A DNA stretch of 64,000 nucleotides from Flaviaestuariibacter flavus (GTDB lineage: Bacteria > Bacteroidota > Bacteroidia > Chitinophagales > Chitinophagaceae). Of the stretch, positions 50,121 through 58,227 are shown piece by piece. Under the pieces are notes generated by a model. The model did no database searches. It was not told the DNA's origin and worked only from the letters and a program-made list of their open reading frames with translations. The number at the start of each line of letters is the position of its first letter. Position 1 is the first letter of the stretch. The DNA is taken from positions 420,767-484,766 of the forward strand of contig NZ_SJZI01000008.1 of the NCBI RefSeq assembly GCF_004337505.1, given 5' to 3'. The position numbers and the translations under genes were made by a program.

Positions 50121-51560
50121 CTACAACTCCTGCCCTGCCAGCCGGCCCAGCGTGCGCAGTGTCGCTTCCATCTTGTCGTTCCAGGTATGCCCGTAACTGA
50201 GGCGCATGCAGTTGTGGTACTGATCCTGCAGGGTGAACATCCTTCCCGGCGCGATCGAGATCTTCTGCTTCAGCGCCGACTCGTAAAGCGACGACACGTG
50301 GATCCGCTTGTCGAGCTCGATCCACAGCACAAAGCCTCCCTGCGGGCGGCTCACATGGGTGCCTTCGGGAAAGTATTCGCTGATGGCGCGGATGAACTGG
50401 AACGAGTTGGCCTGCAGGGTTTGCCGCAGGCGGCGCAGGTGTGTTTCATAACGGCCGTTCTCGAGGAAATTGGCGATCACCTCCTGGGTGATGGTGGTGG
50501 AGGAAATGGAGTGCCACATCTTGAGCTTGATGATCTTTTCGCGAAAGCGCCCCGGCGCCACCCAGCCCACGCGGTAACCGGGCGCCAGCGTCTTGGACAC
50601 CGACCCGCACCAGAGCACGTTGCCGCTCTCGTCGAAGGTCTTGCAGCTCTTCGGCCGCGAAGGACCGAAATACACATCGCCGTAAAGGTCGTCCTCGATC
50701 AGCGGCACGCCATAATGATCAAGCAGACGCACCACTTCTCTTTTGTGCGCATCCGGCATACAGGAGCCGAGCGGGTTGTTGAAGTTGGATACGAGCAGGC
50801 ACACCTGCACCTTGCCCGCCTTCACCAGCTTCGTGAGCGCTTCGATGTCGATACCCGTTTGCGGGTGTGTGGGCAGCTCGATCACCTTGAGACCCAGCGA
50901 GCGCGCCAGCTGCAGGATGCCGAAATACACAGGGCTTTCCACCGCGATGGTGTCGCCGGCGCTTGCCACCGCCATCAGCGAAAAGGAGAGCGCATTCATA
51001 CAGCCAGCCGTCGTCACGATATCATCCTCGCTAAGCCGCCCCTGCCAGGTAATGGCCCAGCGGGCCACCTGCCGCCGCAGCTTGCGGTTGCCCTGCACAT
51101 CATCATAGCCGGTGCCGCTGCCCGGCAGCTCGCGCATCGCCTGGACCAGCGCTTTGTTGAGCCGCGGGATCGGCAGCAGGTCGTTGGCCGGAACACCGAG
51201 CGACAGCATCGTGCCGTTCTTCGAGCTCATATAGTTGTACACCTTGCGGATGATCTCGTCGGGCTCGTTGGCTTCCGTCCAGGCCGCCGGCTGCGTCACG
51301 GGCGGCACGGGCGCCATGCGGCGATGCCAGTAGCTGACGTAGTAGCCCGACTGCGGCCGTGATTCGATCAGCGCTTTCTTTTCCAGCTCCAGGTAAGCCT
51401 GCAGCACCGTACTCATACTAATACCCTGCTCGCGGCAGAGCGTACGTACCGAGGGCAGGCGGTCGCCTACCTTGAGCACGCCGTTGTGGATCTGCTCCTC
51501 GATGCTGCGGGCCAGCTGCAAATAGATGTGTTCGGGGCGGGAGGCTTTGACTAGGGGCAT
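50121..51560 (-). CDS. MocR-type GntR regulator with aminotransferase domain
   Basis: 479 residues. GntR winged helix (10-75: YLQLARSIEEQIHNGVLKVGDRLPS, LCREQGISMSTVLQAYLELE) fused to a fold-type I aminotransferase domain: VTTAGCMNALSFSL, VSNFNNPLGSCM, LIEDDLYGDVYF, and SVSKTLAPGYRVGW with the PLP-binding Lys. MocR proteins are PLP-sensing transcription factors, for example for vitamin B6 genes. The ATG at 51560 gives the usual N-terminus. Divergent from ilvE, a PLP enzyme, which may be its target (inference). Confidence 0.9.
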   Translation of the reverse strand: MPLVKASRPEHIYLQLARSIEEQIHNGVLKVGDRLPSVRTLCREQGISMSTVLQAYLELEKKALIESRPQSGYYVSYWHRRMAPVPPVTQPAAWTEANEPDEIIRKVYNYMSSKNGTMLSLGVPANDLLPIPRLNKALVQAMRELPGSGTGYDDVQGNRKLRRQVARWAITWQGRLSEDDIVTTAGCMNALSFSLMAVASAGDTIAVESPVYFGILQLARSLGLKVIELPTHPQTGIDIEALTKLVKAGKVQVCLLVSNFNNPLGSCMPDAHKREVVRLLDHYGVPLIEDDLYGDVYFGPSRPKSCKTFDESGNVLWCGSVSKTLAPGYRVGWVAPGRFREKIIKLKMWHSISSTTITQEVIANFLENGRYETHLRRLRQTLQANSFQFIRAISEYFPEGTHVSRPQGGFVLWIELDKRIHVSSLYESALKQKISIAPGRMFTLQDQYHNCMRLSYGHTWNDKMEATLRTLGRLAGQEL

Positions 51561-51590
51561 ACGCGTTGATTGATGCGGGCGAGAGAAAGG

Positions 51591-51746
51591 CCGCAGATCT
51601 TTTATGATTGTCATGATCAGCGCAGCCTTCGACTACGCTCAGGCTGACAAGGTCATGGTGAACTTGCCGAACCATGCGTGCGTGAGCAATCATAAAAAAT
51701 CATGACCAATCCGCGTATCCCGCTTGCGGGATCAGCGTTCCTTCTC
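51591..51746 (-). repeat. Nested palindromic repeat, full copy in opposite orientation
   Basis: Reverse complement reads GAACGCTGATCCCGC...CATGATTTTTTATG...CGGCAAGTTCACCATGAC...GTCGAAGGCTGCG, matching 48538-48692 nearly throughout. It fills half of the MocR-ilvE divergent gap. Confidence 0.75.
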
Positions 51747-51853
51747 TCACCAACTGTTCCGGTCAAAAATACCTTTTTTGTATCTGTACCGACCGCCATC
51801 CTTTTGTCAATTTTGATAAGCGGTCCCGGTGGGGCCGTGGTAAAAAGCAGCAT

Positions 51854-52885
51854 ATGACACCCTCACACACCGCGCCCGCGCCGCAGGCGGCCTTTGGCGG
51901 CACCGTTTCCGATCACATGCTCACCGCTGTCTGCAACCGCGGCAGCTGGAGCGATTATTCGATCGGGCCTTTCGAGCCCATCAGCCTGTCGCCTACGGCG
52001 CTTGGCCTGCACTACGGGCAAAGCATCTTTGAAGGAATGAAAGCCTTCCGCATGGTGGACGGCTCCGTTTCCATTTTCCGTATCGATCGTCACTGGCAGC
52101 GTTTTGGCCGCTCGGCGCAGCGCATGTGCATGCCCGTTATCCCGGAACAGTTGTTCACGGAAGGCCTCAAGGCACTGGTAGGGCGCGACAGCGCCTGGGT
52201 ACCCGAAGCGCCCGAGGCTTCGCTGTATATCCGCCCGTTTCTTTTTGCCACCGAGGCGCGCTTTGGCGTAGCCATATCTGAAGAATACCTGTTCAACACC
52301 TTCACCGGCCCGGTGCAGCGGCTTTATGCAAAAGGACTCCGTGTGAAAGTAGAAGACCGCTATATCCGCGCGGCTCCCGGCGGTGTGGGTGCCGCCAAAT
52401 GCGCCGGCAATTACGGCGGCGCGCTGTATCCCACACAACTGGCGAAAGAGGCGGGCTTCGACCAGGTGCTGTGGACCGACGGTAGCGACGAACTCAACAT
52501 CGAAGAATCCGGCACCATGAATGTTGCCTTTGTCATCGGCGATACGCTGGTCACGCCGGCACTTTCCGACACCATCCTCGACGGCGTCACGCGCGACTCC
52601 TTCCTCACCATTGCCCGGGCCTGGGGCATGCCGGTGGAAGAAAGAAAGATCAGTGCCTGGGAACTGGTGGAAGCCTCCGGACGCGGTACACTCACCGAGG
52701 CATTCGGCTTCGGCACCGCGGCCGTTGTAGCACCGATCGGGCAGATCGCTGTGGGCGGAAAGGAGATCACGCTTCCGGAACTTACCGATGCCGCGTTCTG
52801 CCGGCGCGCAAAGCAATACCTCTCCGACATCCGCAGGGGCCTCGCGGAGGACCTGTACGGATGGAATACGATTATCCAAGGATAA
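51854..52885 (+). CDS. ilvE: Branched-chain amino acid aminotransferase
   Basis: 343 residues, fold-type IV PLP enzyme making Leu, Ile and Val from their keto acids. LHYGQSIFEGMKAFR, YIRPFLFA, GGVGAAKCAGNYGG (PLP Lys), DELNIEESGTMNVAFVIG and LTEAFGFGTAAVVAPIG match the class II (eukaryote-like) branched-chain aminotransferases. The length is right. Cytosolic. Followed by a strong bidirectional terminator. Confidence 0.93.
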   Translation: MTPSHTAPAPQAAFGGTVSDHMLTAVCNRGSWSDYSIGPFEPISLSPTALGLHYGQSIFEGMKAFRMVDGSVSIFRIDRHWQRFGRSAQRMCMPVIPEQLFTEGLKALVGRDSAWVPEAPEASLYIRPFLFATEARFGVAISEEYLFNTFTGPVQRLYAKGLRVKVEDRYIRAAPGGVGAAKCAGNYGGALYPTQLAKEAGFDQVLWTDGSDELNIEESGTMNVAFVIGDTLVTPALSDTILDGVTRDSFLTIARAWGMPVEERKISAWELVEASGRGTLTEAFGFGTAAVVAPIGQIAVGGKEITLPELTDAAFCRRAKQYLSDIRRGLAEDLYGWNTIIQG

Positions 52886-52909
52886 CGGGTATCGTTTGCT
52901 CCGGCATAA

Positions 52910-52939
52910 AAAAGCCCCGACGGTAGCGTCGGGGCTTTT
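52910..52939 (+). terminator. Bidirectional terminator of ilvE and the galactan operon
   Basis: A 13-bp perfect stem AAAAGCCCCGACG / CGTCGGGGCTTTT, loop GTAG, with T-runs both ways. It closes ilvE and the long minus-strand operon that ends at 52954. Confidence 0.92.
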
Positions 52940-52953
52940 GTTTTATTCATGGA

Positions 52954-53154
52954 TTACAACTCGTCCGGCACGTTGGGATCGCGCACCGGCTTGAAGCGTG
53001 AGAGCAGGATCATGACCACGCCGAAAACAAAGAACAGCAGGCCACACCAGTGGTTGATTGCCTGGCGATCGACGAAACTATATACAAAAAGCATCAGCCC
53101 GGTGATGGTGAAAAAAGCGCCGATGACGAAGCGGAGATCAAATAAGTTATTCAT
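52954..53154 (-). CDS. Small membrane protein downstream of the SSS symporter
   Basis: 66 residues with two transmembrane helices (FVIGAFFTITGLMLFVYSFV; HWCGLLFFVFGVVMILLSRF). It begins 3 nt after the symporter stop. Comparable short proteins accompany SSS transporters in Bacteroidota; it may be an accessory subunit. Function unknown. Confidence 0.75.
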   Translation of the reverse strand: MNNLFDLRFVIGAFFTITGLMLFVYSFVDRQAINHWCGLLFFVFGVVMILLSRFKPVRDPNVPDEL

Positions 53155-53157
53155 GGC

Positions 53158-54816
53158 TTAAAAGAAGATTACGTTGAGAATCAGGGTTACGATGAGCACG
53201 GCGATGCCCAGCCACAGCGGGTTCTTGTACCAGCGCTTGGCCACATCGGTTTGCTTCGGGGTAAGGCTGTAAACGAGCCCGCGGAGCTCTTCGTCGGGAC
53301 GGGCGCGGCCGGCAAGACTTACCAGTGCCGTTACCAGCAGGCACACCACGAAGGCGATCCAGGCGATGTTGAACGCCTGCGAGGTACCCGAATAGAAGGT
53401 GTGCATATTGCCGATCCAGCCACCCTTTCCTTCGGCGACGGTCAGCCCGTGGGTCAGGGCCGCTGCGCCGGTGCCGGCCAGAAGGCCCCAGAAGGCGCCG
53501 TTGCCCGTGGTGCGCCTCCAGAACATACCCAGGAAGAAGGTTGCAAAAAGCGGCGCGTTCACAAAAGAAAACACCAGCTGCAGCAGGTCCATGATCGAGT
53601 TGAAACCTTTTGCCACGTAGGCTGTCATCACGGACAGCAGGATGCCCACCACCGTCGTGGCCTTGCCCACCATGAGGTAATGCTGCTCGGAAGCGTTCTT
53701 CCGGATATGCGACTGGTAGATATCAAAAGTCCAGACGGTATTGAATGCCGTAACGTTCCCGGCCATGCCGCTCATAAACGATGCGATAAGCGCGGTGATG
53801 CCTACGCCGAGGATGCCGCTGGGATACAGTTTTGAAAGCAGTAACGGTAGCGTCATATTGTAGTCGGTATCACCCGAAGCATTCTTTGGCAGGTCGAAGC
53901 CGACGCCGGTCTTCTGCAGGGCGAGCAGGATGATACCGGGCAGGATCACTACGGCGGGCATCATGATCTTGGGCACGGCCGCGATGATGGGCGTGCGGCG
54001 CGCTTCGTTGAGGTTGCGCGAGATCATGGCGCGCTGCACCACCAGGAAGTCGGTACACCAGTAGCCGAAGGCAAGCACGAAGCCGAGGCCGAACACCATC
54101 GAGAAGGCATCCACGCCCATCGGGTTGGTGGACGCAGAGCCCATCCCCTTCCAGAGGTGCAGCTTGGCATCGTCTACATGACGCACGATGCCTTCCCAGC
54201 CCCCTGCCTGCTGCATGCCGATATACACCAGCGGCGCAATGCCCAGCACGATCAGGAAAAACTGGAGCACCTCGTTATACACGGCACTCGTAAGGCCGCC
54301 GAGATAGGTGTAGGCCAGTACAATGCCCGCCGCGATCCAGATGGAGAAGTTGAAATCCCACCCGAGGATGGTCTGCATCAGGATGGCCAGCGCATACAGG
54401 GAAACACCCGAAGAGAACACCGTCATCACCGCGAAGGTGACGGCATTGAAGGTGCGCGTCTTTTCATCGAAGCGCAGCTTGAGGTATTCCGGAACGGAAC
54501 GGGCGCGGCTTCCGTAATAGAAGGGCATCATGTAAATACCGAGGAATACCATCGCGAAGGCGGCACCCAGCCAGTAAAAGTGCGTTGTGTACAGACCATA
54601 CTTGGCGCCGTTGGCCGCCATGCCCAGCACTTCCTGGGCGCCGAGGTTGGCCGAGATAAATGCCAGCGAAGTGATCCAGAGCGGGATGGAGCGGTTCGAC
54701 ATGAGAAAATCGTTACCGGTCTTCACCCGCTTTTTGAGCAGGAAGCCGATGCCGATTACAAACAGGAAATACAATGCGATAATGGCGTAGTCGATCGGAC
54801 GAAGCTGAAGATTCAT
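53158..54816 (-). CDS. Sodium:solute symporter (SSS/SGLT family)
   Basis: 552 residues with about 14 transmembrane segments. SGLT-like features: ISANLGAQEVLGMAANGAKYG, AYTYLGGLTSAVYNEVLQFF, FGYWCTDFLVVQRAM and LIASFMSGMAGNVTAFNTVWTFDIYQ (sodium-site helix). It would bring sugars into the cytosol using sodium. Fifth gene in the LacI-GH53-GH5-GH2/GH53 line, 27 nt after the fusion gene, so galactose or galacto-oligosaccharide is the probable cargo (inference). Confidence 0.88.
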   Translation of the reverse strand: MNLQLRPIDYAIIALYFLFVIGIGFLLKKRVKTGNDFLMSNRSIPLWITSLAFISANLGAQEVLGMAANGAKYGLYTTHFYWLGAAFAMVFLGIYMMPFYYGSRARSVPEYLKLRFDEKTRTFNAVTFAVMTVFSSGVSLYALAILMQTILGWDFNFSIWIAAGIVLAYTYLGGLTSAVYNEVLQFFLIVLGIAPLVYIGMQQAGGWEGIVRHVDDAKLHLWKGMGSASTNPMGVDAFSMVFGLGFVLAFGYWCTDFLVVQRAMISRNLNEARRTPIIAAVPKIMMPAVVILPGIILLALQKTGVGFDLPKNASGDTDYNMTLPLLLSKLYPSGILGVGITALIASFMSGMAGNVTAFNTVWTFDIYQSHIRKNASEQHYLMVGKATTVVGILLSVMTAYVAKGFNSIMDLLQLVFSFVNAPLFATFFLGMFWRRTTGNGAFWGLLAGTGAAALTHGLTVAEGKGGWIGNMHTFYSGTSQAFNIAWIAFVVCLLVTALVSLAGRARPDEELRGLVYSLTPKQTDVAKRWYKNPLWLGIAVLIVTLILNVIFF

Positions 54817-54843
54817 ATACAGGTTTTCGGTTGTGGGTTTTGT

Positions 54844-57800
54844 TTATTTAAGATAGCGATCGCGGATGATATCATATTGCCGCAGGAAAGGCGTTGGCTT
54901 GCCGTTGCGGTCGAACACGGCCTCCCAGGTATTAAGCGGCTCCCAGATGAAGGTGCCCACCCCGCGGCCGTCGGGCAGGTTGAACGTAATATCGGCCACC
55001 TCCTGCTTAAGCTGTGAATATTCCACTACTACCACATCGCGCCCGAAGCGCTTTGCCAGCGCGCCCATATTGTTGCGCAGGTCGTCGGGGGTACCATGCC
55101 ACTTCGGGTAGTACGATTCACCGATGATGTCGAAGGGTACACCCCGCTGCAGCATTGCGTCGATAAACGCAGCCGACTCATCCTGCTGGCCACCAAGGGC
55201 CACGTGCAGCATCAGCAGTGCGCTCGGTGATACTTCGCGCACCGCGCGGTTGGCTGCCACCAGCAATTGTGCGAGGCTGTCGAGGTGCTGCACATTTCCT
55301 TCGGGCCATACGATGCCGTGGTTGATCTCGTTGCCGCACTGCACCATATCGGGCTCGGTTCCCTGCGCCTTCAGCGCCAGCAGTGCGCGGCGGGTAAAGG
55401 CATAGGCGGAATCGCGCAGCGCCGGGAAGGGCAGCCCTTTCCAGGCCCGCGGCTTGTATTGCTTTCCCGGGTCGGCCCAGTAGTCGCTGTAGTGAAAATC
55501 CAGCAGCAGCTTCATGCCGGCGGCTTTCGCGCGTTTTGCCATCTGTAGCGTGTGCGGCAGGTCGCACCAGCCTTTGCCGGGCGCGTAGCCGCTATCGGCC
55601 GCGGGATCGTTGAACAGGCGCAGCCGGATGTAGTTGATGCCATGGTCCTTGAGGATGGCGATTGCGTCCTGCTCCTTGCCCTTGTCGGAGAAGCGAACAC
55701 CCCGCGCTTCGAGTTGCGGCAGGAATGAAATATCGGCACCCAGCATGCGGCCCGAGGCGCGGCGCGGCGCGTAGGCCGCGGGCTTCCCTTTCGGCTCCTG
55801 CCCGGGGCGGATACTGATGATATCGGTGCCGCCGTTCCAGAGGCCATCCGAAGTGGCAAGAAAACCGATAAAGGAAGGCGTCTTGCCACCCTGTACGATC
55901 ACTTGTGCTTTACCATTGAAAAGACGGCGCGTGGCTACCGTGTCGTTGTACCGGTCCTGCTCATGTGAGCTCGGGTCGCCGTTGCCCACGCCGATGATGC
56001 GGGCGTCTCCGCGCACCGCGAAGCGGATAAGGTTTTGTGCATCGGGCACTTCGCGGCCAAGGCTATCCACCGCGCTGATATTGATCACCGTCACATCGCG
56101 GCCGTCGGCAAGAATGGTTGTCTTGTAAGGCGTCACCACGATCTCGCGCGCGGGGCCGCTGGTTTCCACCCTCGCTGTCAGCTTCCGGCCGTAACGGTAG
56201 CCGATGGCTTCCAGCCGTCCCGCGGCATAGGGCACACTCCAGTTGAGGTGGCGGTCGCGCGGCATGTCTTTTTTGCCCAGGCTGCGGCCATTCAGGAACA
56301 GCTCCACGTTGTCCGCGTTGCTGTTGACCCATACCTCAATGGCTTGCCCTTCCTTGCCGGGCCAGTTCCAATGGGGCGACAGGTGCAGCACATCCTGGTT
56401 GCTCCACCAGCTTTTATAGTAGTAATAAATGTTCTTGGGGAAGCCGCATACGTCCATCACACCAAAATGCGAGGAGATATTCGGCCATTGATACGGTGTT
56501 GGTTCACCGCGGTAGTCGAAGCCGGTCCAGATAAAGCCACCCATCCAGAAGGGGTTCTGCGCCGCCAGGGTCCACCAGGTTTCGGCGGTAGACGCCCACC
56601 ACGGCGCGGTGATGTCCTGGTCGGGGAGGTAAGCGCGGATGCTGTCTTTTTCATAGATGCCGCGTGTGGTGACGGTGCTGCCCATCTCGGTTCCGACAAG
56701 CGGCTGCGCCGGATGATCGCGGTGGTAGTCGGCCACGCCGAACTGCCGGTAGTTGAATCCACGCACCGGGATCACCTCGTTGACGCCCGCAAACACATTG
56801 GCCACGTCAGCGGCATAGGTGCTGGAGCGGGAAGGATCCAGTTGTTTTTGCAGGGCCAGCAGGCTTTGCGCGATGCGGCGCCCGGAGGGCTGCGTCTGGA
56901 TCCAGCCTTCCTCGTTGCCGATCGACCAGAGGAAAACCGAAGGATGGTTGCGGTCTCTCTTTATAAGCCGCGTGAACTGTCCCGTGTACTCGGGCGAGGA
57001 GTTGAGCAGGCGTTGCTCATCAAGCACCAGCATGCCGAGGCTGTCGCAGGCATCGAGCAGCTCCGGGTTAGGCGCGCCATGGCTCGTGCGGTAGGCGTTG
57101 GCGCCCATTTCCTTCAGCAAACGCACGCGGTAGTAATGCATATAGTCCGGCAGCGCCGTACCAACACCGGCATGATCGGGGTGATTATTGGTACCCTTGA
57201 TCTTCAGGTGACGGCCATTCAGGAAAAAGCCCTGCTGCCCGTCGAAGCGGAGCGTGCGGAAGCCGGCGCGGACCGTGCTGCTGTCGATAGTGCGGACACC
57301 CTGGCGCAGCACCGTTGTGAGACGGTATAAATACGGGTCGTCTACATCCCAGAGATGAACGTTTTTAACGCCCAGTTGCTGCCGCAGACTTTGCTTGTCC
57401 CGTTGTGCGACAGCAACCGGCGCCCGCGCACCGCGGGCCACCACGCGGCCTTCCCGGTCGGTGATCCAGCTTTCTACCGTGACCTTTTCCGGGGTGAAAC
57501 CATCGTTGCGCACTTCCAGGTCAACGGAAAGCGTTGCATCGCTTCCCGACACCGAGCCACGGGCAAAAAGACCGTCCGCGGGCAGGTGTACATTGTGGTG
57601 CCGGTTGAGCCACACATGGCGGTAGATGCCGGCGCCTTCATAAAACCAGCCTTCGTATTGGGTGGCATCCACCCGCACCGTGATGGTATTGGGCCGGTCG
57701 TAGTGCAGGTAGTCGGTCACGTCGTATTGCACCCCGAGGTAGCCACTTTCGTTGCGGCCCAGGTAAAAGCCGTTGACCCAGAACTGCACGTTGCGGAAAA

Positions 57801-58227
57801 CGCCATCGAACTGCAACTCGTATCGGGCACCAGAATCGCTCCGCGGCACCACGAAATTCTTTCGGTACCAGCCGATGCTTGTCTCGGGGAAGAGGCCACT
57901 TACGGGCTTGTAGCCGTGCGACTGCACATCGAAATTATTGACGTTGACAAAAGGCAACTCCACGGCCCAATCGTGCGGCAGCGAAAGCCGGCGCCAGGCG
58001 CTGTCATTGAACCGGGCATCGAGCGGTGTGCCTTCGGTTTTACCCGACTTGGCAAACAGCGCCGGGATACCGTAGTTGAAGTCTTTTGCCGGGTCGCCTG
58101 CATGACCGAAGGCGAAACGCCAGTCTTCGTCGAGAAGCGTTTTCTGCCGCTGTGCCTGGCAAAAGGCAGGTAGCAGCAGCACCGCTGCGAGACGGCAGAA
58201 AATGGATTTACCGGTATAAACGCGCAT
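54844..58227 (-). CDS. GH2-GH53 fusion: beta-galactosidase-like plus endo-beta-1,4-galactanase
   Basis: 1127 residues, signal peptide ending LLLPAFCQA. Residues about 30-810 are a GH2 enzyme: sugar-binding domain (WRRLSLPHDWAVELPF, IGWYRKNFVVP), Ig-like domain, TIM barrel with acid/base Glu in LWSIGNEEG (about 436) and candidate nucleophile Glu in VGTEMGS (about 512), then later Ig-like modules. Residues about 827-1127 are GH53: GADISFLPQL, FHYSDYWADPGK, MVQCGNEINHGIVWPEG (acid/base about 966), VVVEYSQ (nucleophile about 1068). One chain could thus cut beta-1,4-galactan and trim the products to galactose. Overlaps the upstream GH5-like gene by 20 nt. Confidence 0.9.
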   Translation of the reverse strand: MRVYTGKSIFCRLAAVLLLPAFCQAQRQKTLLDEDWRFAFGHAGDPAKDFNYGIPALFAKSGKTEGTPLDARFNDSAWRRLSLPHDWAVELPFVNVNNFDVQSHGYKPVSGLFPETSIGWYRKNFVVPRSDSGARYELQFDGVFRNVQFWVNGFYLGRNESGYLGVQYDVTDYLHYDRPNTITVRVDATQYEGWFYEGAGIYRHVWLNRHHNVHLPADGLFARGSVSGSDATLSVDLEVRNDGFTPEKVTVESWITDREGRVVARGARAPVAVAQRDKQSLRQQLGVKNVHLWDVDDPYLYRLTTVLRQGVRTIDSSTVRAGFRTLRFDGQQGFFLNGRHLKIKGTNNHPDHAGVGTALPDYMHYYRVRLLKEMGANAYRTSHGAPNPELLDACDSLGMLVLDEQRLLNSSPEYTGQFTRLIKRDRNHPSVFLWSIGNEEGWIQTQPSGRRIAQSLLALQKQLDPSRSSTYAADVANVFAGVNEVIPVRGFNYRQFGVADYHRDHPAQPLVGTEMGSTVTTRGIYEKDSIRAYLPDQDITAPWWASTAETWWTLAAQNPFWMGGFIWTGFDYRGEPTPYQWPNISSHFGVMDVCGFPKNIYYYYKSWWSNQDVLHLSPHWNWPGKEGQAIEVWVNSNADNVELFLNGRSLGKKDMPRDRHLNWSVPYAAGRLEAIGYRYGRKLTARVETSGPAREIVVTPYKTTILADGRDVTVINISAVDSLGREVPDAQNLIRFAVRGDARIIGVGNGDPSSHEQDRYNDTVATRRLFNGKAQVIVQGGKTPSFIGFLATSDGLWNGGTDIISIRPGQEPKGKPAAYAPRRASGRMLGADISFLPQLEARGVRFSDKGKEQDAIAILKDHGINYIRLRLFNDPAADSGYAPGKGWCDLPHTLQMAKRAKAAGMKLLLDFHYSDYWADPGKQYKPRAWKGLPFPALRDSAYAFTRRALLALKAQGTEPDMVQCGNEINHGIVWPEGNVQHLDSLAQLLVAANRAVREVSPSALLMLHVALGGQQDESAAFIDAMLQRGVPFDIIGESYYPKWHGTPDDLRNNMGALAKRFGRDVVVVEYSQLKQEVADITFNLPDGRGVGTFIWEPLNTWEAVFDRNGKPTPFLRQYDIIRDRYLK

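Noticed and set aside
51654-51853. Small frame in the MocR-ilvE gap
   Set aside because: It runs through the nested palindromic repeat and has no protein features.
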